Shown here in pieces: positions 22,396 to 31,815 of a stretch of DNA of 37,500 nucleotides. The DNA is taken from the NCBI GenBank assembly GCA_002104895.1, contig MCFG01000225.1:1-37500 (forward strand), in the 5' to 3' direction. The notes under the pieces were generated by a model that was given only the letters and a program-made list of their open reading frames with translations, was not told where the DNA came from and ran no database searches. Numbering within the stretch: position 1 is the first letter of the stretch; every line of letters begins with the position of its first letter. The position numbers and the translations under genes were made by a program. This DNA comes from Anaeromyces robustus (taxonomy: Eukaryota > Neocallimastigomycota > Neocallimastigomycetes > Neocallimastigales > Neocallimastigaceae).

Positions 22396-22429
22396 AACGA
22401 ATCATTTTAAAGTATTTACGATGGCTTTT
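22396..22429 (+). promoter_or_regulatory. Orphan copy of the paralogue upstream motif
   Basis: AACGAATCATTTTAAAGTAT, then TTACGATGGCTTTT. It differs from the copy at 27897-27930 at only two positions (CG for TT near the end). It points rightwards (+), but no + gene starts about 219 bp later; instead the 3' end of the minus-strand paralogue lies there. A second shared piece (AAAAAGC followed by TTTAAATA, near 22552) also matches the flank at 28062. Confidence 0.7.
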
Positions 22430-22463
22430 TTTTAAATAAATAAATAAATATTTATTTATTTGT

Positions 22464-22494
<31 letters not shown>

Positions 22495-22709
22495 TTATTT
22501 CTTCTTTTATTTTCTATTATTAATATATTTTTAATGAATATCGTAAAAAAAAAGCATTTAAATACATATTTTAGAATAAATAGATAAATTAATAAATAAA
22601 TGAATAAATAATTATTTATTTATTTATATTTTAATAAAATTTTTAATAAAATATATTAAGTTTAATTAATACATTATTCGAATAATTTTTTTTTAAAAAT
22701 TTTTTTTTT
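22430..22709. other. 5'-flank-like sequence without a gene
   Basis: TTTA/TAAA runs and an AAAAAAAGCATTTAAATACA piece like the leader before the 28149 gene. No ATG-led frame follows on the + strand before the 3' end of the minus-strand gene. Confidence 0.5.
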
Positions 22710-23873
22710 CTATCTTAATGTTTTCTGAATAATTTTTATAACTGAACGATTCTTTTTTTCAATGGCTATTTCTCTCCATTGATCTTTTATTTCACTTACT
22801 GGGAAATAAGTAAGTATTCTATTTATACAATGATTTGAAATATCACGTTTAATTGCGTAAGTTATCATATCATATTTAGTAAAGGGTATATCTCTAAAAA
22901 CAGATTCATTTTCTCTAAAAAATTCTCTTAATCCATGTAATTTTTTATAATCAATAAAATAATTTAAAAATCTAAATAATAATCTATAAAGTTTATTAAA
23001 TTGTTTATTCAAATATTTTCTTGTCATTGGAATTTTTATTTGCTGAGTTTCAACTTGTTTTAAAAGCCTATATTGTTCTGGAATTCTTAGAAAAGCATAT
23101 TCCATTTCAAGACATGAAAGTAATTGCTTTAATTCATATCTATTGTAATTAATATCTTTATAATAATAAATCTCTTCAATATCATTATATTTACTGTCTA
23201 ACAAAGCATTTTGATGCCATTCATCTGTTACTTCAATTTTATTTGTTTCAGAAGAAATTAGATCATTAAGTTCTTTTTCCGATAACTTCAGTTTATTAAC
23301 ATAAATAAATAACATATTTAAAACAAAAGCATTATCAAAAATATAATTCTTTAAAATTAATTGCAATGTATCTGTGGTTAAATATGATATTAAATTATAA
23401 TCATTAATTGAATTAATATTGAATCCATGATTTAATACAAATTTAACATTTTTACTATTTAAAGATTTATATTTAAATAAACAATATAAAATATTACAAT
23501 TCACCATTTTGTAATTAATATCTCCTCCATTTTTTATAATTTCTTTAGCTAAAACATAGTTTGATTTTATTAAAGCGAGTAAAAGTGGAGTTAAAATATT
23601 TTTTTCGTTTAATACAAATTTATAATTAATAGTTTTATAATGGCATTTTTTGAATAAAAAACTTAGCATACTAGGAGAAACGTTTTTACTAATTGCATAA
23701 ATTAAAAAGTCAAATTTATTTTTAACATTAAAACTTTTTAATTTAATATTGTTATTAATAATAAAATTTTGAAGTTTTTTAATATCATTATTTCTCAAAA
23801 ATTGTAGAATTATCTTTCTATTTTGGTTTATTATTAAATGATTTTCTAATTTATCTTTATTTATATTATTCAT
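22710..23873 (-). CDS. Ankyrin-like paralogue with shared N-terminal module (387 aa)
   Basis: Single exon. Residues about 20-240 are the shared module: FDFLIYAISKN (54-64), KTINY (80-84), TPLLLALIKSNYVLAKEIIK (95-114), NGGDINY (115-121), NVKFVLNHGFNIN (142-154), YIFDNAFVLNML, then EKELNDLI and DEWHQNALLDSKYNDIE. The PLLLA-type helix and GGDIN loop resemble degenerate ankyrin repeats. Residues about 295-387 repeat the start of the module (KYDMITYAIKRDIS) and then jump to its end (IKDQWREIAIEKKNRSVIKI), so the middle of the second module is missing compared with the 543-residue paralogue. There is no signal peptide. The motif at 24090-24123 lies 217 bp upstream. Function unknown; a protein-binding role is inferred from ankyrin likeness. 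Confidence 0.87.
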   Translation of the reverse strand: MNNINKDKLENHLIINQNRKIILQFLRNNDIKKLQNFIINNNIKLKSFNVKNKFDFLIYAISKNVSPSMLSFLFKKCHYKTINYKFVLNEKNILTPLLLALIKSNYVLAKEIIKNGGDINYKMVNCNILYCLFKYKSLNSKNVKFVLNHGFNINSINDYNLISYLTTDTLQLILKNYIFDNAFVLNMLFIYVNKLKLSEKELNDLISSETNKIEVTDEWHQNALLDSKYNDIEEIYYYKDINYNRYELKQLLSCLEMEYAFLRIPEQYRLLKQVETQQIKIPMTRKYLNKQFNKLYRLLFRFLNYFIDYKKLHGLREFFRENESVFRDIPFTKYDMITYAIKRDISNHCINRILTYFPVSEIKDQWREIAIEKKNRSVIKIIQKTLR

Positions 23874-24504
23874 ATTGTTATTATTGATATTTCAAAAGAA
23901 GCTACAATTATTATAATTATTAATAGTATTTTAATGTTTCTAATATTTAAATATATTTTTTCTTTTTTTTTTCTTTTTTGTTTATTTATTTCTTTACTTT
24001 ATAAAAATATTTTTTAAAGAAAAAAAAATTAAAAATTAAAAGTTAATAAAAAAAAATAAATAATAATTAAATAAAATTAAGTTAGTTTGCAAAGCCATAT
24101 AAAATAATTAAATATGATTAGTTAATAAATAAATAATTAAACAATTAATAAAAAAAAAAGAAAATTTTTAAATTTTATTTGTATTACACTTTTATTAATG
24201 TAAGAAATATAATTCATATTTAAAAACTTATAAATTTTACATATATTAATGTTATTAAGTTATAAATGAAAAATCATTAATTGAATATTTTTAATATTTA
24301 TTTATTTTTTTATTTATTATAAATATATTTTAAAAATAAATTTCAAAAATTTATTTATTTATTTACTATATTTTTATTATTATTATTTATTTATATAACA
24401 CATATTATACATATAATAAACATATTTTTAAAGAAATATTATAATATTTAATTATAAACAATACTGTTTATTTTAATTTTTATTTATTTATAGTATAATT
24501 TTTT
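23874..24504. other. 5' flank of 22710-23873 and 3' flank of the next paralogue
   Basis: AT-rich, with the conserved upstream motif at 24090-24123. No other feature. Confidence 0.6.
24090..24123 (-). promoter_or_regulatory. Conserved upstream motif of the 22710-23873 gene
   Basis: On the minus strand: AACTAATCATATTTAATTAT followed by TTTATATGGCTTTG. It sits 217 bp before the ATG, in the same orientation to the gene as at 27897-27930. Conservation in otherwise drifting AT-rich DNA suggests a promoter element or transcript start region. Confidence 0.65.
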
Positions 24505-25669
24505 TTATTTTATTTCTTTGAATGATTTTAATAAAATACGTAAAAGAGATTGATTATTGATACTAAGTGTCATTTTAATCCATTTCTTCTTAAATATATA
24601 TAATGGGCAATATTTAAGAACTTCTTTAATATATTTTATTGGTATATTATTTAATATTGAAAAAGTTATGAAATCGTAATCAACCATTCTTAAGTCTTTA
24701 AAAATAAATTTGTTTTCTTCAAAAAAAATCATTAATTGAGTAAATGTTTTATTTTTTATAAAATTTTTAATTTCTTTTAATTTCTTATAATAAATATTAT
24801 TGAATTCTTGATATAAATGTTCTTTTTCCATTAATATATTTAATTTCTTTTTTTCAATTTTACTTAAAATTTTATATTTTAAATAATTATTATCAGAAGC
24901 ATCAATTTTATCAGCATATTGTAATAATCTTTGTATATTTTTATTATGATTATTTGTATCTTCATAACTATAAATATATTCAATTTGTTCACAATTTTGT
25001 TCATTTAAAGCATTGTAATACAAATCTTCTATTTCAAATTTACCTTTTTCTTTTTGGATTAAGTCATAAAATGCTTTTTTTGACATAGGGGTTTTATTTT
25101 TATTAATACTTAATAATTGTAATATAAAATAATTATCAAAAATATAAAATTCTAAAATAGCTTTGATTAAACTGAATTCAAAATTATATATTAATTGATT
25201 TTTATTAATAAATTTAATATTAAAACCATGAGATAGAATAAAAATTAATTTATGTTTATCTAAAGCCTTATATGTTTTTTAAAAAATATAAAATATTGTA
25301 TTTTATTTTACTGTAATTAATATCACCTCCTTTTTCTATAATACTTTTAGCTAAATCATAATTTGAATAATAAAGTGCTAAAAAAAGAGGTGTTACACTT
25401 TCATTTTTATTTACTAAATGTGTATAATTTATAGTTTTATAATGGCAATGGTTATAAATAAAATTAAACATATTGATTGAAACGTTTAATATAATTCCAT
25501 AAATTAATAAATCAAATTTATTTTTAATGTTAAAATTTTCTAATATTATATTGTTTTTAATTATATAATGTGTAAGATTTTCTATATCATTTTTTTTAAT
25601 TAAACCAATAACAATTCTTTTATGTTTACTAAATAATTCAATATTTATTAATTTGTTGTTTTTATTCAT
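24505..25669 (-). pseudogene. Ankyrin-like paralogue with one frame break (about 388 codons)
   Basis: Two frames make one gene. 25669-25268 holds the front of the shared module (FDLLIYGIILNVS, KTINY, TPLFLALYYSNYDLAKSI, GGDINY, NILYFL). After a one-base shift at the T/A runs near 25278-25291, the next frame continues in register (LSHGFNIKF, YIFDNYFILQLL, then KKAFYDLI) without a stop down to 24505. The ATG at 25086 is therefore internal, not a start. The C-terminal part matches the 22710 gene (YDFITFSILNNIP; FKKKWIKMTLSINNQSLLRI). Total length fits the 387-residue paralogue. The break lies in a homopolymer, so a sequencing error and a young pseudogene are both possible. The upstream motif at 25827-25853 is kept. 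Confidence 0.82.
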
Positions 25670-26250
25670 TGTTAAATAATGTTTAAAATAATATAAATAT
25701 TAATATTATATATTATTTTCTATATTTTAATATTTAATTATTATATTTAATTATTATTTTTATAAGTAAAAAAAAATAAAAAGAAAAAAATTAAAATGAA
25801 AAAAAAAATATTTAATTTAAATTTTAAAAAGCCATACTTAAAAATGATTCGTTAATTAAATTATATATTAGTTTTCTTAATATTAAAATAATTAATATTT
25901 TTATTTATTAATTTATTTTATTTTATTTTATTTGTTGTTTTAATATTTATTAATTATTATATTTATTAATTATTATATTTATTAATTATTATTTTTTATT
26001 CATTCTTATTATTATTTATTATTTTTTATTCATTCTTATTATTTTACTTTTTATTCATTATTATTATTATTTATTATTTTATTATTATTTATTATCTATA
26101 ATTATTCATTATTTTTATTATTATTACTAATAATTTATGTGGTATTGTTTAAAATTCTATATTTTATTTATTAATTTATTAGTATTTATTATTTATTAAA
26201 TTGATTTTTTTTTTTTTACTATCATATTTATTTTTTAGTATTTATAAATA
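25670..26250. other. 5' flank with conserved motif, then ATT-rich spacer
   Basis: Carries the upstream motif at 25827-25853, then repeated TTATTATTTATTA tracts (25950-26130). No gene. Confidence 0.6.
25827..25853 (-). promoter_or_regulatory. Conserved upstream motif of the 24505-25669 gene
   Basis: On the minus strand: AACGAATCATTTTTAAGTAT then GGCTTTT, a form shortened by about 7 bp in the middle. It lies about 158-184 bp before the ATG at 25669, in the same orientation as the other copies. Confidence 0.65.
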
Positions 26251-27051
26251 AATAATTAAATAAATAAATAAATTTTTTTTCTTCAAAATTAAAATTTTTC
26301 ATGTTTAAATTTTGAGATCAAATTTTTTTTAATTTAATTTTTTTCATTTTTTTGTATTTTTTAAAATTTTTAATTTTCAATTTTTGAGAACAGTAAATTT
26401 TAAAAATTTTGCATTTTCAAATTTTAAGATCAGTAAATTTTAAAATTTTTAATAAACAAAAAAAAATTTTTTTTTTCACTTAAATTTTTTATTAATGAAA
26501 AATTTTTTAATTAAATGAAAAAAATTAAAATTTAAATAAATTTGAAAAAATTTTAAATGAATAAACTAAATAAATTTTTTTCATTAATTTAATTTTAAAA
26601 AAAAAACACAAATTTTCAACACAAAATTTTAAAAATTTATTTAATTTATTCATTTAAATTTATTATTTAATTTATTAATAAATTATTTATTTCATTCATT
26701 AATTTATTTCCATTTTATTGGTCTGGACGAACAAATTTTAAAAAAATTTATTTAGTTTATTCATTTAAAATTTTTTCAAATTTATTTAAATTTTAATTTT
26801 TTTCATTTAATTAAAAAATTTTTCATAAATTAAAAATTTAAGTGAAAAAAAAAATTTTTTTTTGTTTATTAAAAATTTTAAAATTTACTGATCTTAAAAT
26901 TTGAAAATGCAAAATTTTTAAAATTTACTGATCTCAAAAATTGAAAATTAAAAATTTTAAAAAATACAAAAAAATGAAAAAAATTAAATTAAAAAAAATT
27001 TGATCTCAAAATTTAAACATGAAAAATTTAATTTTGAAGAAAAAAAATTTT

Positions 27052-27070
<19 letters not shown>
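26251..27070. repeat. Large foldback element with ~330-bp arms
   Basis: Left arm about 26251-26581, right arm about 26740-27070, reverse complements of each other over nearly their whole length, with small indels. The spacer is 158 bp (26582-26739) and includes the only GC-richer spot, GGTCTGGACGAAC at 26720-26732. Both arms end outside in TAAA/TTTA arrays. No ORF of note. The arms contain ACTGATCTCAAA-type pieces twice. A third, single arm lies at 20885-21165. This fits a nonautonomous foldback or MITE-like DNA element, or a palindrome formed by inverted duplication. Confidence 0.85.
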
Positions 27071-27122
<52 letters not shown>

Positions 27123-27123
27123 T
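27050..27123. repeat. TTTA tetranucleotide microsatellite
   Basis: About 18 near-perfect TTTA units at the right end of the foldback; a shorter TAAA tract (26251-26273) stands at the left end. Confidence 0.9.
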
Positions 27124-27896
27124 TCATATTCCAACACTTTAAAAAATATTTATTTTATACAATAATATATAATAAATAATAAATAAACAAAAAATAAATA
27201 AATATATAATAAAATATAAAATATAATAAATTAGTAAAAATAAATAATAAATATAAAAAATAAAACATAATAATAAGCTAATAAAAATAATAATAAATAG
27301 TATAAAATACATAAAAAATATATCTTTATCATATAGTTTATTATTATTATTATTTGTAATTATAAGTAATAAGCAATAAACGATAATAAATAATGTTTAT
27401 AATCATTAATTAGTTAATTTTTTTCATAATTATATAGATAATAAATAATTAATAAATAAATAAAGATATAATAAATAACAAACAATATATTAAAAACAAT
27501 GAAAAATTTTTTAATGAATCATTTATTTTTCTTCATATAACTTTTTTAAATTAATTAATTAAATAATTGAAATAGTATTGTTTAAATAAATTTGTTATAT
27601 AATAAAAAAAACTTTTATTAGCTTATATTAAAAATGATGATAAAATATTTATAATATATAATATATAATATATAATAATTATTATAATAACAATAAAATA
27701 TAATTTCTCATAATTATAATATATTTATTTTATAATTATATTTATAATTATAAAATAAATATAATTATAAATAAAAAATATTTTGTTTTATTAAAATTAC
27801 ATTTTAATATTACGTTTTTATTTTTATCATTTTTCTTTTTATCATTTTTTATCTATTTTTTTTTTAATTAAAAAATTTAATAAATTAAAAAAAATC
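27071..27896. other. AT-rich spacer before the 28149 gene
   Basis: No gene. 27650-27775 holds TA-rich self-complementary sequence (ATATAATATATAATATATAA and an ATTTATTTTATAATTATATT palindrome-like stretch). Confidence 0.55.
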
Positions 27897-27930
27897 AACG
27901 AATCATTTTAAAGTATTTATTATGGCTTTT
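27897..27930 (+). promoter_or_regulatory. Conserved upstream motif of the 28149-29780 gene
   Basis: AACGAATCATTTTAAAGTAT followed by TTATTATGGCTTTT, starting 252 and ending 219 bp before the ATG. Copies at 24090 and 25827 (minus) and the orphan at 22396 share the AATCAT half and the ATGGCTTT half. Confidence 0.7.
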
Positions 27931-28148
27931 ATTTATTTGATTATTTATTTATTTATTTATTCTTATTTATTTATTATCTTTTATTTATATATTTGTTATT
28001 TTTTATTGTTTATATTTTTTTTTCTTTTTATTTATTTATAATTACTAAATAAAAGGTAAAAAAGCAATATTTAAATATATATATATTAAAATAAAAAGTT
28101 TATTAATTACATAAAAAAAATATATTGAAAAGTAATAAATAAAAAAAA

Positions 28149-29780
28149 ATGGAATACAATGATTTATTGAAACAACAAAAAGAAGTTGTATTAAAATTAA
28201 TAAGACAAAATAATATTACAGGCTTAAATAATTATATTTCTATAAATAATATATCGTTAGAAAAAATTAATATAAATAATCAAGTTGATTTATTACTTTT
28301 TGTTATTGACAAAAATCTGTCATCTGAAATGTTTAAGTTTATATATGAAAAAGGAGGTTATCATTCATTAAACTATATCTCTTATATATATGATAATAAT
28401 GTTTCTCCTCTTTTTCTGTCATTAATAAAATTAAATTATGATTTAGCAGAATTAATTTTAGAAAACGGAGGTGATATTAATATGGATATTGACGGATACG
28501 ATATAATATTTCATTTATATCAACGGGATTTATTAAATAGAAAAATCTTAAAATTTATATTACATCATGGATTTAATATAGAAAATATTAAAAATAAAAG
28601 ATTTATAAATAATTTGGATTTTGATTTAATAAAAGTTCTTTTGGAACATTTCATTTTCAATAATAAGTTTATTATAAACTTATTATCTCTTTACCAAAAA
28701 AATTATCCAATAAGTACTATTGAATTTAACAGAATGATTACTAAAGAAAAACAAAAAATAGATATTCCATGTGAATGGTATTACAGAGCTCTTTATGAAA
28801 AAAAATATAAAGAAGTTGAATATATTTTTCAATATGAAGATCATAATAACCTTAAGGAAAATTTAAGTCATTTACTTGGTTATATTTATTATACTGATGT
28901 TCCAACCGAAATAGGAGAAAGAAGATATTCCTTTTTTTTTAAAGTTTTCAAGAATGAGTTAAAAATTCCTTTTGATAGAAATTTTATAACCGATGAAATT
29001 AATAAATATGCTAATGAAAGAATAACAAGTATCGAAAATTTTATTGATAAAAAAAAATTTGAAACGTTAAAAAAATATCTATATGATCATAAGCTTTTTT
29101 TAAAAGATTTACATTTATTTAACTTTGATATATTATCTTTTTTAATTCATCGAAATTTTCCTTGTGAAAATATTATAGATATTATTACAATTGTTGAATA
29201 TAAAAATTTCAATTATATTGTTCCATATTATATTGAAAAAGATCCTGTCACACCTGTGATTTTTGCTATTTCAAAAAATAAATTTTTCCTAGCAGATTAT
29301 CTAATATACAAAGGAGCTGATATTAATTTTAACTTTAGTGATATAAATAATCAATTCAATACTATTCTTGATTATTTATATAATAATAATCAATTAAATA
29401 ATACAAATATTAAATATATTACGGAAATGTTACATTTAAAAAAAGGTGTAATTGAGAGTTTTTATTATTCTGATAAATTAATGAAAGGTTTAATTCAAAA
29501 TTATAAAAATGATATTCTTGAAGCTATTTTTGATATTTTACTACCAGAACAATTTAATGATGAATGGTATAAAACTTCATTAATTGTTAATAATCTTTCT
29601 TTAATAGATATATTATATAATAAAGATAAAAAAAATGAAATTGTTAAAATTGATATTTTTTTAAATTATCTTTGCAATGTAAATGATATTTATTTAATTC
29701 AAAGAGTATTTGAAAATACAGAAGTTGGCAAATTAATTAAAAATTTATTAAATTCTATGAAAGATTATTTAAATAAATAA
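28149..29780 (+). CDS. Ankyrin-like paralogue with two copies of the shared module (543 aa)
   Basis: Single exon with a poly-A leader before the ATG. Module 1 (about 15-235): VDLLLFVIDKN (46-56), HSLNYISYI, VSPLFLSLIKLNYDLAELIL, ENGGDIN (105-111), LKFILHHGFNIEN (134-146), HFIFNNKFIINLL, EFNRMITKEKQKIDI and CEWYYRALYEKKYKEVE. A linker follows. Module 2 (about 295-490): FDILSFLIHRNFP (326-338), NFNYIVPYY, VTPVIFAISKNKFFLADYLI, YKGADINF, TNIKYI and NDEWYKTSLIVNNLSLIDIL. The second copy is complete here but lacks its middle in both 387-residue paralogues. No signal peptide or membrane span. Likely an intracellular protein-binding protein; its partner is unknown. It is transcribed divergently from the 24505-25669 copy, with the foldback between them. 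Confidence 0.9.
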   Translation: MEYNDLLKQQKEVVLKLIRQNNITGLNNYISINNISLEKININNQVDLLLFVIDKNLSSEMFKFIYEKGGYHSLNYISYIYDNNVSPLFLSLIKLNYDLAELILENGGDINMDIDGYDIIFHLYQRDLLNRKILKFILHHGFNIENIKNKRFINNLDFDLIKVLLEHFIFNNKFIINLLSLYQKNYPISTIEFNRMITKEKQKIDIPCEWYYRALYEKKYKEVEYIFQYEDHNNLKENLSHLLGYIYYTDVPTEIGERRYSFFFKVFKNELKIPFDRNFITDEINKYANERITSIENFIDKKKFETLKKYLYDHKLFLKDLHLFNFDILSFLIHRNFPCENIIDIITIVEYKNFNYIVPYYIEKDPVTPVIFAISKNKFFLADYLIYKGADINFNFSDINNQFNTILDYLYNNNQLNNTNIKYITEMLHLKKGVIESFYYSDKLMKGLIQNYKNDILEAIFDILLPEQFNDEWYKTSLIVNNLSLIDILYNKDKKNEIVKIDIFLNYLCNVNDIYLIQRVFENTEVGKLIKNLLNSMKDYLNK

Positions 29781-29866
29781 AATTTATATTAATATAGTAA
29801 TAAAAATTATTTTAAAAATAATTTATTGCTTAATAAAGTAATAGTATAAGCTTTTTTTAATTTTTT

Positions 29867-30013
29867 GATTATTAAACATTTTTATTAAATAGTTTTAATA
29901 ATATTTTTACTTTATTAAACAATGATTATTAAATATTTTTATTAAATAGTTTTAGTAACATTTTTACTTTATTGAACAATGATTAATAAATATTTTTATT
30001 AAATAATTTTAAG
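29867..30013 (+). repeat. 57-bp tandem repeat, about 2.6 copies
   Basis: Units begin at 29867, 29924 and 29981 (GATTATTAAACATTTTTATT and close variants). Noncoding, about 90 bp after the stop of the 28149 gene. Confidence 0.8.
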
Positions 30014-30742
30014 ATACTAGTATTATTAAATATTATTAAATATTATTAAATAGTAAAATATATTTTCTTAAAAAGTTTTAATATATATATTATAGTTATA
30101 ATATTTTCAATATGATATATATTAAAAAATATATTTATATATATTATAAAGATTCAAAAGATATATGTAATTATGTAATTTTATCTTATATAATAAAAAT
30201 AATTGTAGAAAAATAAAACATATAGAACTAATAATTTATTGTTTTACATTTATAACTTAATTATGTAATTAATTTGGGTATATAAATAATTTTAATATAA
30301 ATACTTTAAATATTTTTTATTTTATCTTTTTTTTAATTATATTAAATATTAATGATATTGATAATTCAATCTTTTATTTATAATTTTTAAAAAAGTAATT
30401 TTTTTATACTTGATAAAAGAATTTTTTTTATAATCAAGTACAATATACATTGAATAAATAGTTTGTTGAAATTAATTTGCTAATAGATATTTAATATTTA
30501 AATAAATTTTTATAATTATAATTAATGATAAATATTTCTAACAGTTGATGTTTATTTGTTTATTGTGTATCCTTTTAAACATATATTTTAATATTTACTT
30601 ATATAATATTTTATATAACATAAATTTATATTTCATATTATTAAATATAAAATTTAATTTAAATAAAATTTCATTTTAATTATTATATTATCTAAAATTT
30701 TATTTATTTAATTTTTATTTAATTTTATTATTATCATCATCA

Positions 30743-30744
<2 letters not shown>

Positions 30745-30793
<49 letters not shown>
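30745..30793. repeat. ATT trinucleotide microsatellite
   Basis: About 16 perfect ATT units next to four ATC units. Its minus-strand frame would read poly-Asn and poly-Asp, but no gene context supports that. Confidence 0.9.
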
Positions 30794-30794
<1 letters not shown>

Positions 30795-31750
30795 ATATTA
30801 TTATTATATATAGAATAATAATAATATTTTTAAATTGTAATTGATTACAAAAATAAGTCAATATTATTGTATGTTTATTATATATATATATATATATATT
30901 ATAACACATATTTGAAATTATAAAATTTTAAAATATTTAAAATAATATATAGCAATTAGTATTTATTTTATTTTTTTTATTAAATTACAATAAAATTTAA
31001 AATACATTAATATGAAATCTTTTTTTTCTTTATTTTTATTTTTATTTTAATTTTTATTTTTATTTTAATTTTTATTTCATCTTTTCATGGTAATATAATT
31101 ATAACCATAATGAACTAAATTTTATTTTTTGCTATATCAAAAAAATGTAATATGTATAACACAATTTTTGTTTTTTATATTAATTTTCAATTTTATTTAA
31201 CTTTTTTTATCTTTTTTATTTTTTATTCATTTTTTTTTTTAATTTTGTTTTATTTTTATCTTTTTTTTTATAATTATTATTTTTAAATTCTTAATACAGT
31301 TATTTTTATATTACTATTAAAAGTTTAATAATTTTTTAATTAATTATTATTTTTACAATACAATTTCTCTTTTTAATTATTATTAATTAAATGAAAATAA
31401 AGAATTAAATTATAAAGTAGTTTTTTTAATTTTTTTTCATTTAATGTTTATATATGATTTAAAGAAACAATTCAAGTTAATTTTTTTATCTTTTAATAAA
31501 ATAATTTTATTACTAAATACTATTTATTTAATATATATTAATATACATAAAAATAATATTAAATTTATTTATTTAATAGGATACTTATATACATTTATAA
31601 ATTTAGTTTTTAATTTATTTAGTTCAACATACACTCACTAAATGGTCAAAATTACTTTTTTTTTAAAAAAGTGTCTTATTTAGTTGTCCTGAAAATTTTA
31701 AACATAAAAATATATTTTTTTGGTTAAAGTATATATAAATTTTGAAGATT

Positions 31751-31815
31751 TTTAAGGTCAAAAATCTTGAAATTAGATAAGAAATTTTCAATGGAATTAC
31801 AACTTTGACCTTAAA
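31751..31815. other. 12-bp perfect inverted repeat, 41-bp loop
   Basis: TTTAAGGTCAAA at 31751-31762 and TTTGACCTTAAA at 31804-31815. It lies in a stretch of mixed sequence (31640-31900) that contrasts with its flanks but has no frame. Confidence 0.6.

Noticed and set aside
25084-25086. ATG at 25086 as the start of a separate 193-residue gene
   Set aside because: The frame is open upstream for over 60 codons and aligns with the middle of the sister protein.
26251-27070. CRISPR array
   Set aside because: The repeats form one large palindrome or simple tandem runs; there are no evenly spaced unique spacers, and the genome looks eukaryotic.
30715-30909. Minus-strand frame with Asn and Asp runs
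   Set aside because: Made by an ATT/ATC microsatellite; no acceptor, start or domain context.
31444-31641. Plus-strand hydrophobic 65-codon frame
   Set aside because: Leu/Ile/Tyr/Asn composition as expected of random AT-rich DNA; no support beyond length. The sequence after it (ACACTCACTAAATGG) resembles a Tc1-type end, but I found no inverted partner.
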